NCBI GenBank assembly: GCA_913030785.1
Contig: CAJWER010000195.1
Span: forward strand, 1-5,781
Length of the DNA: 5,781 nt
Origin: an uncultured Chloroflexota bacterium
GTDB lineage: Bacteria; Chloroflexota; Dehalococcoidia; Lucifugimonadales; CAJWER01
Direction of reading: 5' to 3'
Below are positions 1 through 5,495 of the stretch, one piece after another. Position 1 is the stretch's first letter. Each line of letters begins with the position of its first letter. Position numbers and translations under genes: made by a program. The notes under the pieces were generated by a model. That model was not told the origin of the DNA. It searched no databases and saw only the letters and a program-made list of their open reading frames with translations.

Positions 1-554
1 TTGTTGTTCCTGTCAGCCCGAGCCTGCAGGTAAAGCCGGTATCGCCCGTCTTTTAGGCGAATCAGGCTCGGGCCTATAATACTCGCCTGCCCCAGTTGGG
101 ACGCGGTAGTCACTACCTGGACATCAACCTGGAAGCTGACCGTCCCGACAATAGTAGGATTAGGCGTTGGAGTGGCAGTAGCCGTCGGTGGTACCTGAGT
201 AGGCGTTGGTGTCGGAGTTGGAGTGGCAGTAGCCGTCGGTGGCACCTCAGTGGGTGTTACTGTAGGAGTGGCCGTGGGCGGCACCTCAGTGGGAGTGGAA
301 GTTGATTCCGTGGCCTTCTTTGTTGCTGTTGCTGTAGCTGGAGCCTTAGTTGGACTAGGTTTAGGAACGGGTGAGTTGGTTGGTTCTGGCTTAGGAGGTT
401 CGTTCGTAGGCGTAGATTCAATGGCTATCTTAGCCACTACTTCGGCCTCAGGGGTCGGGGTATCAGCCGTCTGAGTATCGCCACAGGCCATCACCACCGC
501 AACCAGCACGCACCCCAGTACCAGTACAGCCGTATGTCTTATTCGAGTTCGCAT
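1..554 (-). CDS. Lipoprotein with Pro/Thr-rich spacer and start of a probable propeller domain (partial, 3' end outside window)
   Basis: Reading the minus strand from ATG at 554-552 gives 184 codons with no stop before the window edge. Residues 1-24 form a lipoprotein signal peptide: Arg at 2, 4 and 6, a hydrophobic run at 9-23, and the lipobox VMAC with Cys24 as the lipidation site. The mature protein should therefore be membrane-anchored on the outer face. Residues 28-134 are a Pro/Thr/Ala-rich linker containing repeated VPPTAT units. A folded domain starts near 135, and its segment GPSLIRLKDGRYRLYL (161-176) resembles the first blade of glycosidase/sialidase-like propellers (typically 'DPSVIRLPDGRYRLYY'). 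That is a family-level inference and the catalytic part is not visible. The start is supported by the purine-rich AGAGGCAAGGG just upstream and by its alignment with the second lipoprotein gene (2686-2961). Plus-strand ORFs over this region are antisense shadows of the repetitive linker. Confidence 0.85.
   Translation of the reverse strand, partial: MRTRIRHTAVLVLGCVLVAVVMACGDTQTADTPTPEAEVVAKIAIESTPTNEPPKPEPTNSPVPKPSPTKAPATATATKKATESTSTPTEVPPTATPTVTPTEVPPTATATPTPTPTPTQVPPTATATPTPNPTIVGTVSFQVDVQVVTTASQLGQASIIGPSLIRLKDGRYRLYLQARADRNN
153..296 (-). repeat. Degenerate tandem repeat coding for the VPPTAT-(PT)n linker
   Basis: Three imperfect units of about 13-17 codons each begin with (E/Q)VPPTAT and continue with Thr-Pro alternation (residues 87-134 of the lipoprotein). 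On the plus strand they appear as repeated 'gccgtcggtggcacctcagt'-like blocks. Such linkers are common in cell-surface proteins of Chloroflexota, where they space a lipid-anchored end from a folded domain. The units differ at several positions, so this is an old array, though its length may still vary between strains. Confidence 0.8.
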
Positions 555-560
555 GACCCT

Positions 561-648
561 TGCCTCTGGGGGCAGTATAGCCTAGGGGCAAGGAGGAGGG
601 GCTTAGGCGGGGCTGGTAGCAGGTGAATAGCGGGGATGCTATGAAGGC
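561..648 (-). repeat. Start-module repeat, copy 1 (with -10-like box)
   Basis: Bases 561-591 are an exact 31-base inverted match to 2650-2680. In the direction of the lipoprotein gene they read TTGCCCCTAGGC-TATACT-GCCCCCAGAGGCA. TATACT (579-574) is a good -10 candidate, 19 bases before the ATG at 554, and would give a leader of about a dozen bases. No convincing TTGACA-like -35 is visible at 16-18 bases. TGCC-N6-GGCA (561-574) is an inverted repeat and could bind a regulator. The rest of the copy (about 592-648) matches the tail of copy 2, including ggcggggctggtag-type sequence and a 5-bp hairpin ATAGC-ggggat-GCTAT at 627-642. The whole copy fills the gap between the dioxygenase stop and the lipoprotein start. 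The promoter role is inferred. Confidence 0.75.
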
Positions 649-668
649 TTGTAGTGTGCAATGTGATA

Positions 669-1919
669 CTAACTACCGTTAGACCAGTTGGTAATCCACG
701 ACTCGGCGTCTGCGCCTTCTGGCAACTCGTTGAAGTAGTAGTACATTGGTCTGGATTGGAATGCTGGTTCGAACATTTCGATGTCACTACTTAACTTTGC
801 GTCCAGTGGTTTGAACCTTTCCCACAGGATTTTGGATTCACCTAAGGAGAACCGGTCTGCGAAATCCGGTCCCCAGTTCAAGCTGATGTTATGGGATACC
901 GAGGCGCGGCGTTTTGTATCCTCCGTTGCAACGAAACCAGGATCTTTGAGAGCGCGTATGTGCAGTGCTGCTTTACAGAGGTAAATCGCAATCACAGTTT
1001 TGCCACTTCGGCCTGCGCCAGGTTGTATTGATTCGACGGCGGTCCTGTATGCATCGGAGTCCCTAGCGATGACTGCTCGGAGAGAGGCTTCAGTGGCACC
1101 TTTCTTCTGTTCACCTCTTCGGGCGAATGTTTCGAAAGTGGCCCAAGCCTTAGGAGCGAGGCTTTCTGTAAATCCAAACTCAGGGTAATCACTGAAAATA
1201 GCATGTCCTCCGTGTAGAGTCCGACGTTTCTTAGTTGTGTATGTGCTACCCGTATGGAGGAGGAAATTACTGTAGACGACTGCATCGCCCGCTTTAAGAT
1301 CGACCTGCTCACCCCCGCCGGTATACTGCAGATGGGTATACGCAGTATCGCTATGTGGTTTTAAGTCATCAAGGAATCTGGCATTCTCCTGTTCAGTGTT
1401 GCGTCGTCGGTGGCTGCCAGGTACGACCCAGAGGACGTTGTCGTCATACATGGGTACGTTCCACTGGGTGTAACGCGGGCCGTTTTCCAAGAAATCAGCC
1501 ACCAGCGCATCCAGCGGAGCCATGTCTATAGGGTGAATGTCTCTGTGATATCCGGTGCCACCTGGCCAGTCCCTAACAGGGTTGCACATCATCATCATTG
1601 AGGACACGTTGGGTTCCGGGTTGCAGAGAAGTTGTGCGGCGGTATCCAATGTGTCGTCAGCCACCCAGAAATCTTCGATTATGTTGGATGTTTCCTCGTC
1701 GATGATGCCAGGTATTTCCATATGTACTCGAGGCTGCCGGTCTTTTTCGTACTTTCCTCCCGAAGGGTCATCTGGACCCCGTTGCTGTGCCCAGAATGCC
1801 TTCTGCCTTTCAAGGGCTATATCGCAGCTGGTTCTTAATGATTCCAGTTTGTCTGCGGCGATGAAGTTCCTCAGGATGAGAAATCCCTGGTCCATGAACT
1901 GGTCTATGTCTATCTTCAT
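669..1919 (-). CDS. Phytanoyl-CoA dioxygenase (PhyH) family Fe(II)/2-oxoglutarate oxygenase
   Basis: This is an intact 416-residue protein. PhyH-family enzymes use Fe(II), O2 and 2-oxoglutarate to hydroxylate small organic substrates in the cytoplasm; the substrate here cannot be told from sequence. The double-stranded beta-helix core shows the iron facial triad: His125 and Asp127 in GYHRDIHP, and distal His222 in NFLLHTGS. VVPGSH (165-170) is the typical post-core turn, and Arg232/Arg233 in KKRRTLHGGH is the likely 2-oxoglutarate carboxylate contact. The N-terminal 'FMDQGFLILRNFI' is the usual family opening. About 165 residues follow the core (after roughly 250), longer than compact PhyH proteins of about 280-300 residues. 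AAAGGA lies about ten bases before the ATG and supports the start. A -10-like box in repeat copy 2 sits about 140 bases upstream. There is no signal peptide. GC content is clearly lower than in the genes right of 2950. Confidence 0.9.
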   Translation of the reverse strand: MKIDIDQFMDQGFLILRNFIAADKLESLRTSCDIALERQKAFWAQQRGPDDPSGGKYEKDRQPRVHMEIPGIIDEETSNIIEDFWVADDTLDTAAQLLCNPEPNVSSMMMMCNPVRDWPGGTGYHRDIHPIDMAPLDALVADFLENGPRYTQWNVPMYDDNVLWVVPGSHRRRNTEQENARFLDDLKPHSDTAYTHLQYTGGGEQVDLKAGDAVVYSNFLLHTGSTYTTKKRRTLHGGHAIFSDYPEFGFTESLAPKAWATFETFARRGEQKKGATEASLRAVIARDSDAYRTAVESIQPGAGRSGKTVIAIYLCKAALHIRALKDPGFVATEDTKRRASVSHNISLNWGPDFADRFSLGESKILWERFKPLDAKLSSDIEMFEPAFQSRPMYYYFNELPEGADAESWITNWSNGS

Positions 1920-1992
1920 TTGGTGAGTTCCTTTCTGTAATCAGATAGGTGCCACTCTGGCTCCAAAAAGCCTTGCAGACCTACATCTACTA

Positions 1993-2040
1993 TCACCAAT
2001 ACGGATTTACAAGGGTAGAGCGCTTCGCTAATTGCCTCAT
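1993..2040 (-). other. 15-codon ORF placed like a gene start downstream of repeat copy 2 (relic start or leader peptide)
   Basis: Reading minus from ATG at 2040-2038 gives MRQLAKRSTLVNPYW and then TGA. The ATG lies 17 bases after the TATACT box of repeat copy 2. The real gene starts lie 19 bases after it at copy 1 and 18 at copy 3, so the position is conserved although the peptide is not. It could be the stump of a lost gene once driven by this module, or an upstream ORF in the dioxygenase leader. There is no strong SD beyond AGAGCCAGAG and no conservation data, so translation is unproven. Confidence 0.3.
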
Positions 2041-2046
2041 AACTCT

Positions 2047-2162
2047 GGCTCTGGGGCAGTATAGCCTAGGGGACAAAGGGAAGCAGGGCTAGTGGCTTAG
2101 ACGGGGCTGGTAGTAGCTAGGGCTGGAGGGCTAGCAGGTGGATAGCGGGGATGCTATGAGGG
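2047..2162 (-). repeat. Start-module repeat, copy 2 (imperfect, expanded)
   Basis: Bases 2047-2075 match copy 1 with small indels (one G fewer in the G-run, one extra A after the CCTAGGGG block), keeping CCTAGG and the minus-strand TATACT at 2063-2058. The tail matches copy 1 closely (ggcttag-cggggctggtag, then caggtg-atagcggggatgctatga). It carries about 21 extra bases at 2114-2134 that look like a local duplication of 'gggctgg..ag..ctag'. The hairpin ATAGC-ggggat-GCTAT is kept at 2142-2157. The TGCC-N6-GGCA inverted repeat of copies 1 and 3 is damaged here. It points at the dioxygenase gene about 130 bases downstream and may serve as its promoter; this is inferred. Confidence 0.7.
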
Positions 2163-2274
2163 ATTATAAGGCTGTTGTTAGGCAGCCTGACCTGGGTCTG
2201 GGTGTACTACGGCCATACGTTGTCCAAGTGCTCGTGGGACTAAAATAGCAAGTGGTACAAATACTGTGGGTAGG

Positions 2275-2487
2275 TCAGTCGTCGTCTGTTATGGTGACGG
2301 TCGCCGCAGTTGTAGACGGTTCAGATAACAGGTTAACAGCCACGAAGATATCCCAATGACCGTTGGTATCCCCCGGCACAAGGTTGTTGGCATCCGACGA
2401 GAAGGCCACGTACCGGCCGTCAGCGCTTATGCTGGGCTCGCCGCTATGGCCGTTGCCCTCAGTCCGGCCTACAAAGGCGATCGACAC
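2275..2487 (-). pseudogene. C-terminal fragment of a TolB/PD40-type beta-propeller protein
   Basis: The reading frame (GTG at 2487, 70 residues, stop TGA) opens directly inside a propeller blade. GEPSISADGRYVAFSSDANNL and the following GDTNGHWDIFV are the classic PD40/WD40-like blade found in large secreted bacterial proteins. The end, ATVTITDDD, is like the last strand of a Calx-beta domain, so the C-terminus looks genuine. Just upstream in frame, VQR is preceded by a TAG at about 2499. Family members have many blades and an N-terminal signal peptide, and both are missing. It is therefore most likely a decayed 3' remnant of a surface or extracellular protein rather than a 70-residue gene. 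A frameshift in the upstream part is possible, but no recognisable blade was found in the other frames up to about 2580. Confidence 0.65.
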
Positions 2488-2649
2488 CCTCTGAACCTAA
2501 GCGCTGTACTAACGTAGCTACGGCCCCTTCAAAATCTGTCCAGTTATCGTCTGGTGAATCGTGGGCACTCCGCTACTTCTCGGCGCCGCATTCTGTTAAC
2601 CCCCACCCGTTAAGCCTCAATACTCCACCGGTATCACTCCCCTCCACAC
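2488..2649. other. Divergent gap between propeller fragment and TPR lipoprotein
   Basis: No supported gene. A minus-strand frame is open for about 37 codons (roughly 2460-2572) but resembles no family. The reverse complement of about 2598-2645 weakly echoes the copy 1 repeat tail (gaggcttaacgggtggg against ggggcttaggcggggc), suggesting that copy 3 once had the longer form too. Confidence 0.4.
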
Positions 2650-2680
2650 TTGCCCCTAGGCTATACTGCCCCCAGAGGCA
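2650..2680 (+). repeat. Start-module repeat, copy 3 (exact 31-base inverted match to copy 1, with -10-like box)
   Basis: The sequence is base-for-base the reverse complement of 561-591 and lies in the same orientation relative to its downstream gene. TATACT is at 2662-2667, 18 bases before the ATG at 2686. The TGCC-N6-GGCA inverted repeat is at 2667-2680. TGCCCC occurs twice, 17 bases apart (2651 and 2668), flanking the -10-like box, which could be an operator arrangement. No clear -35 element is visible. Promoter activity is inferred from position and from its recurrence at gene starts. Confidence 0.75.
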
Positions 2681-2685
2681 GGGCT

Positions 2686-2961
2686 ATGCTTGGTCGGATG
2701 AGATATAAGACTGTACCGCTACTGGGACTTGTGCTGCTTGTTATGGTCACCGCAGCTTGCTCTCTAAGTCCAGCCGAAACTGCTTATAATCGAGGCGTAG
2801 ACTATGCGGATCAAGGTGATTCCGAGAACGCCATCGAAGAATACGACGAGATCATCAGGCTCGATCCACAGAACGCAGCGGCCTACTCCCGAAGAGGTTA
2901 TGAGTACGGCGCACTGGGTCGGCACAAAAGGGCCGTAGCCGGCCGAAAGACGGGTCAGTGA
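2686..2961 (+). CDS. Short TPR lipoprotein, apparently truncated
   Basis: 91 residues. Residues 1-25 are a lipoprotein signal peptide (Arg4, Arg6, Lys8, hydrophobic 10-24, lipobox TAAC with Cys25). Thr at the -3 position is less usual than Leu or Val. The mature part has one full tetratricopeptide repeat (31-64: Y34, G37, Y40, G44, A49, Y53, L59, P61) and the first helix-turn of a second (65-85, GYEYGALGRHKRAVA). It then turns into unrelated GRKTGQ and stops. TPR proteins of this kind usually carry several repeats, so the 3' part has probably been lost. The start at 2686 is preferred over an upstream 2650 start inside the repeat because it follows AGAGGCAGGG and aligns codon for codon with the other lipoprotein's start; ATG 2698 is an alternative. 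Its TGA overlaps the next gene's GTG by four bases (GTGA). Confidence 0.6.
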   Translation: MLGRMRYKTVPLLGLVLLVMVTAACSLSPAETAYNRGVDYADQGDSENAIEEYDEIIRLDPQNAAAYSRRGYEYGALGRHKRAVAGRKTGQ

Positions 2962-3803
2962 ACGCGCCGTCAAACGAAGAGATGGGCAACGGGCGGCGTG
3001 CCTTCTCCGCGCTCGCCCGGTTGCCGGACGATGAGATCGACCTCGCCCGCACAGCGATGCTGATCGCCGTCGCGGAGTACCCACTGCTAGACGTCGATGG
3101 CGAGCTTGCAGCTCTCGACTCACTGGCGTCGGCGGCCTCGCGCAGGGTGGGGGCTGAGCGCGAGCCTCTTCACGCTCTGAATACGCTGAGCGAATACCTT
3201 TTTGACGAGGTCGGCTTCAGGGGAAACCGCGAAGACTACTATGATCCCCGCAACAGCCTGCTCAACGATGTCCTAAGCCGCCGGCTGGGGATACCAATCA
3301 CGCTTTCGCTGGTTTACGTCGAGGTAGGAAAGCGATTGGGCGTGCCTCTCGCTGGTGTCGGCATGCCAGGTCATTTCCTGGTCAAGCATCAGGCTATCGA
3401 TGACCTGTACGTCGACCCCTTCAATGGCGGCGTCTTGCTATCGGAGTCAGAGTGCGCTCGGCGCCTGCAGGAGGTGACAGGAGACGGTCTCCGGTGGGAC
3501 TCGGGCTATCTGGCACCCGTAAGCAACCTGGAGTTCATTGTCCGAATGATGCGAAACCTGAAGGCCACATACGTGCGCCAGCAGGACTACACCCGAGCCC
3601 TTCGTATGATCAACTGGCTGATGGCACTTCAGCCGGAGGTGGCCCTTGAGCGTCGCGACCGAGGGCTCATCCACTACGAGATGAGTAACTACGGGGACGC
3701 GCTAGACGACCTTCGGGGTTACCTGGAGTCCGCTTCGGCCGGCGCCGACGTCGCTGCTGTACAGGAGACCGTCGGCCGTCTTCGCAGGTTGATCGAGGAC
3801 TGA
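2958..3803 (+). CDS. SirB1-family transglutaminase-like/TPR protein
   Basis: 281 residues, intact. The SirB1/YchA signature is clear: DLARTAMLIAVAEYPLLDVD (28-47), FRGNREDYYDPRNSLLNDVL (87-106), RRLGIPITLSLVYVEVGKR (108-126), GVGMPGHFLVKH (133-144) and YVDPFNGG (151-158). The fold is the transglutaminase-like core, in which His139 and Asp153 match the usual His and Asp. The catalytic Cys position seems to be non-cysteine, as is common in this family, so enzymatic activity is doubtful. The C-terminal part (about 205-260) is TPR-like. The cellular role of the family is not well defined. The start is GTG 2958, or ATG 2982 eight codons in; neither has an outstanding SD and both leave the conserved part intact. 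The frame is open back to 2904. No promoter is recognised directly upstream, so it may be read from the TPR gene's promoter. Its high GC contrasts with the genes to its left. Confidence 0.9.
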   Translation: MNAPSNEEMGNGRRAFSALARLPDDEIDLARTAMLIAVAEYPLLDVDGELAALDSLASAASRRVGAEREPLHALNTLSEYLFDEVGFRGNREDYYDPRNSLLNDVLSRRLGIPITLSLVYVEVGKRLGVPLAGVGMPGHFLVKHQAIDDLYVDPFNGGVLLSESECARRLQEVTGDGLRWDSGYLAPVSNLEFIVRMMRNLKATYVRQQDYTRALRMINWLMALQPEVALERRDRGLIHYEMSNYGDALDDLRGYLESASAGADVAAVQETVGRLRRLIED

Positions 3804-3837
3804 TAGTGACCTGGCCCCGATAGTTTTACCACTTCTT

Positions 3838-3845
3838 AGGAAGGG
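3838..3845 (+). promoter_or_regulatory. Strong Shine-Dalgarno before the broken 3850 gene
   Basis: AGGAAGGG lies four bases before ATG 3850. It shows that the ATG was a real translation start even though its own frame closes after 20 codons, and so supports reading the downstream fragment as a frameshifted gene. Confidence 0.55.
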
Positions 3846-3849
3846 CCAC

Positions 3850-4148
3850 ATGACCGACAACGTGAACATCAACTCCACCTGCCAGTCCGGCCCATCGACA
3901 GGCCCGTCGTAGCCGCCGACCTGCCCTGGGAGCAGTGGCCCGGCCCCTTCCTCTTTGGCGGTACCGTCATCTTCGACGAGGAAGACCGGATCTTCAAGAT
4001 GTGGTATCGCACATCGGAGCGCCTGGAACGGGCGCCCGGAGGCTGGCAAGAGGTCGTCTCCGAAGACGGCACGACGTCCCGCATCAGCTACGTGGCGGGT
4101 CCAGGCCATTTGTTGGCGTCATTTGGTAGAGAAACGGTCCCAGCATAG
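3850..4148 (+). pseudogene. Frameshifted, 3'-truncated glycosidase-like propeller gene
   Basis: From ATG 3850 the frame reads MTDNVNINST and then closes at a TAG 20 codons in. Shifting by one base at 3879 opens an 89-residue frame to TAG 4146-4148: LPVRPIDRPVV, then DLPWEQWPGPF, GGTVIFDEEDRIFKMWYRTS and EDGTTSRISY. The 'TVIFDEEDRIFKMWYR' blade and a following 'ISYATS-DG-HW' blade are typical of five-bladed glycoside-hydrolase-like proteins (GH43/GH32-like fold) common in environmental bacteria. Here the resemblance stops after ISY (about 4092) and continues as unrelated GPGHLLASFGRETVPA. The simplest account is a one-base loss in a C-run (ACCCTG to ACCTG) plus loss of the 3' portion, several hundred residues in relatives. 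Assignment to a specific glycosidase family is not possible. Its end lies 23 bases from the convergent ceramidase-like gene, with no terminator seen between them. Confidence 0.65.
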
Positions 4149-4171
4149 CTCTTCCCTGCGCGCGTGTCCGG

Positions 4172-5488
4172 TTATTGTGCCCCTGGATGTTCGGAACCGG
4201 CCAACACCTGCCCGAGAGCGCTGCGAATGCGCTGCTCGGCTCCGGGAGCTATCCAAAGCCAGTGGTCGTCGAAGCCCTCTCGAAACGCATCATCGGTCGG
4301 TATGTATCCCGGCCAGCACTCGCCGTAGGCGATAGACATCACCAAAGCGTCCGGCCGCATATTCTGGGCCATGATTTGGTAGGCCACGAATGATTCTGCT
4401 GGAAAAAGGACCATAAGCGCCGGTCCCAGGTCCAGACAGGGCAATGTTATGTGGGGCTCTTTGCTCGATCTGCTGTTGAGCCCCATGGCAGCCAGAACGC
4501 GTTCGCGCACATCTGCGCCCTCGTCTAATAACACGCCCCTCATCGCCTCGTCCGTGTATTTCTCGCTGTTGCGAAACTCCAACTCCAGGGGTGCTGCCCG
4601 GAAGTCGACCGGACCCAGCGGATGCCGCTCGGTCGTGCGCCATGCATCAGCCATGGCATCGTAAAGACGGCCTGCCAGGACCGCGCGGTTTTCTGGAGAC
4701 CCGTCATTGAACTTGCCCACCGTAGTGTCTCCGCTGCATCCGGACACATAGGTCTGGAGAACATCGGGTTCGTCCGCCTGGCGGCGAGAGCGGGCCAGCC
4801 CTACGAAATCGGCGCTCACAGCGCCCTGTCCATAGTGGCTCATGGGGTGCGTCGAATAGGCATGCAAAGCCATTACCGGATCCGAACCGTCCCAGAAACT
4901 GATGAGCCTCAACCAGGGGTCGATCATCCCTTCAGGGGCAGCCCCAAAGACGGGATCGCCCCCTGAGTGGCTTCCACGGAGGAAGCTTACGTCACCATCC
5001 GGCATTGTTACTCGTCGGTTCGACGCAACACGGGTGACCTGGGCGCGTCCGACGCCAACGTGAGTTACCGGTCGCAAGTTTTGCAGACCGGCCTCGATAG
5101 CAGACGCCACCGATCGTATGGCGGTCTCTTGAAATGCAGTGTCCAGCGTGGCGCCGCCGAGCCCCGCAGTCGCGAGGATGGCCTCGACTCCCAGGTCGGA
5201 GACCGGTGCATCGTGCTGGTGGACACTACACAACATCACCCGCTCCGGCACCGTTCCAGCGGCCTTGGCGAGTACCTCACACCATCGCGCGTAGGACTGA
5301 TTGCGGATCTCGCACCAGTCGACGGCCACCAACACAATAGGCGCGCCCGCTCCAAGCAGGACGAAACCATGCGCCTGCAAGGTGTCGTCGATCGCGCTCG
5401 CAGGAGGCCGCAGCCCTGACATCAACGGATGTCCCGGCGGGCAAGTCACATCGGCTGAAAACGTGGCCAGTCGATACGCTGAGGACAT
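4172..5488 (-). CDS. Neutral/alkaline ceramidase-like metallohydrolase (N-terminal-domain type)
   Basis: 438 residues, intact. It resembles the catalytic N-terminal domain of neutral/alkaline non-lysosomal ceramidases, zinc amidases that cut N-acyl-sphingosine. FSADVTCPPGHPLMSG (10-25) is the typical opening. Candidate zinc ligands are His90/His92 in CSVHQHDAP (family HTHSGP), His214 in YSTHPMSH, Glu390 in AYGECWPGY and Tyr395 in PGYIPTDD. SADFVG (225-230) and YVSGCSGDTT (247-256) match the family's ISADY.G and QG..GD segments. Full ceramidases have about 650 residues with a C-terminal beta domain and a signal peptide. This one lacks both, so it is probably cytoplasmic and may act on another amide or ester. 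The start at 5488 has a strong GGGGAGG SD about five bases upstream. It lies 30 bases after the NHL gene stop, in the same direction, suggesting an operon. Confidence 0.85.
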   Translation of the reverse strand: MSSAYRLATFSADVTCPPGHPLMSGLRPPASAIDDTLQAHGFVLLGAGAPIVLVAVDWCEIRNQSYARWCEVLAKAAGTVPERVMLCSVHQHDAPVSDLGVEAILATAGLGGATLDTAFQETAIRSVASAIEAGLQNLRPVTHVGVGRAQVTRVASNRRVTMPDGDVSFLRGSHSGGDPVFGAAPEGMIDPWLRLISFWDGSDPVMALHAYSTHPMSHYGQGAVSADFVGLARSRRQADEPDVLQTYVSGCSGDTTVGKFNDGSPENRAVLAGRLYDAMADAWRTTERHPLGPVDFRAAPLELEFRNSEKYTDEAMRGVLLDEGADVRERVLAAMGLNSRSSKEPHITLPCLDLGPALMVLFPAESFVAYQIMAQNMRPDALVMSIAYGECWPGYIPTDDAFREGFDDHWLWIAPGAEQRIRSALGQVLAGSEHPGAQ

Positions 5489-5495
5489 CTATCCT

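Larger units (their letters stand above)
1920..2274. other. 355-base non-coding stretch upstream of the dioxygenase gene
   Basis: No convincing gene is present. It holds the dioxygenase SD region (about 1929-1936), a 15-codon minus-strand ORF (1993-2040), repeat copy 2 (2047-2162) and roughly 110 bases (2163-2274) in which nothing is recognised beyond the short palindrome GACC-TG-GGTC. No strong stem with a T-run, as in an intrinsic terminator, is seen after the propeller fragment's stop at 2275. Confidence 0.7.

Noticed and set aside
153..296. CRISPR-like array
   Set aside because: The units are in-frame coding repeats with variable length and no unique spacers.
96..474. Plus-strand ORFs of 69 and 83 residues rich in Val/Gly or Arg/Ser
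   Set aside because: They are antisense to the repetitive Pro/Thr linker of the minus-strand lipoprotein; the minus frame has an SD, a lipobox and a folded-domain start.
561..591. TTGCCC...TATACT as a full -35/-10 promoter
   Set aside because: The spacing between the two hexamers is only six bases, so TTGCCC cannot be the -35 of this box; only the -10-like element is kept as a candidate.
1555..1926. 123-residue plus-strand ORF with poly-His/Ile stretch
   Set aside because: It is antisense to the dioxygenase; the odd HIIIIE run is the complement of the Met-rich segment SSMMMMCN.
2187..2204. Short palindrome GACC-TG-GGTC as a terminator
   Set aside because: A four-base stem without a T-run is too weak to call an intrinsic terminator.
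2460..2572. Minus-strand open frame of about 37 codons (SPDDNWTDFEGAVATLVQRL)
   Set aside because: It has no start with an SD, no recognised family, and no clear continuation into the propeller fragment's frame; it could be chance or degraded coding sequence.
2650..2685. Upstream in-frame start of the TPR lipoprotein at 2650
   Set aside because: It would translate the conserved 31-base repeat and push the signal peptide inward; the ATG at 2686 matches the start of the other lipoprotein and has an SD.
4967..5419. 150-residue plus-strand ORF
   Set aside because: It lies wholly antisense to the ceramidase-like gene, has no family motifs, and exists because of high GC codon bias.
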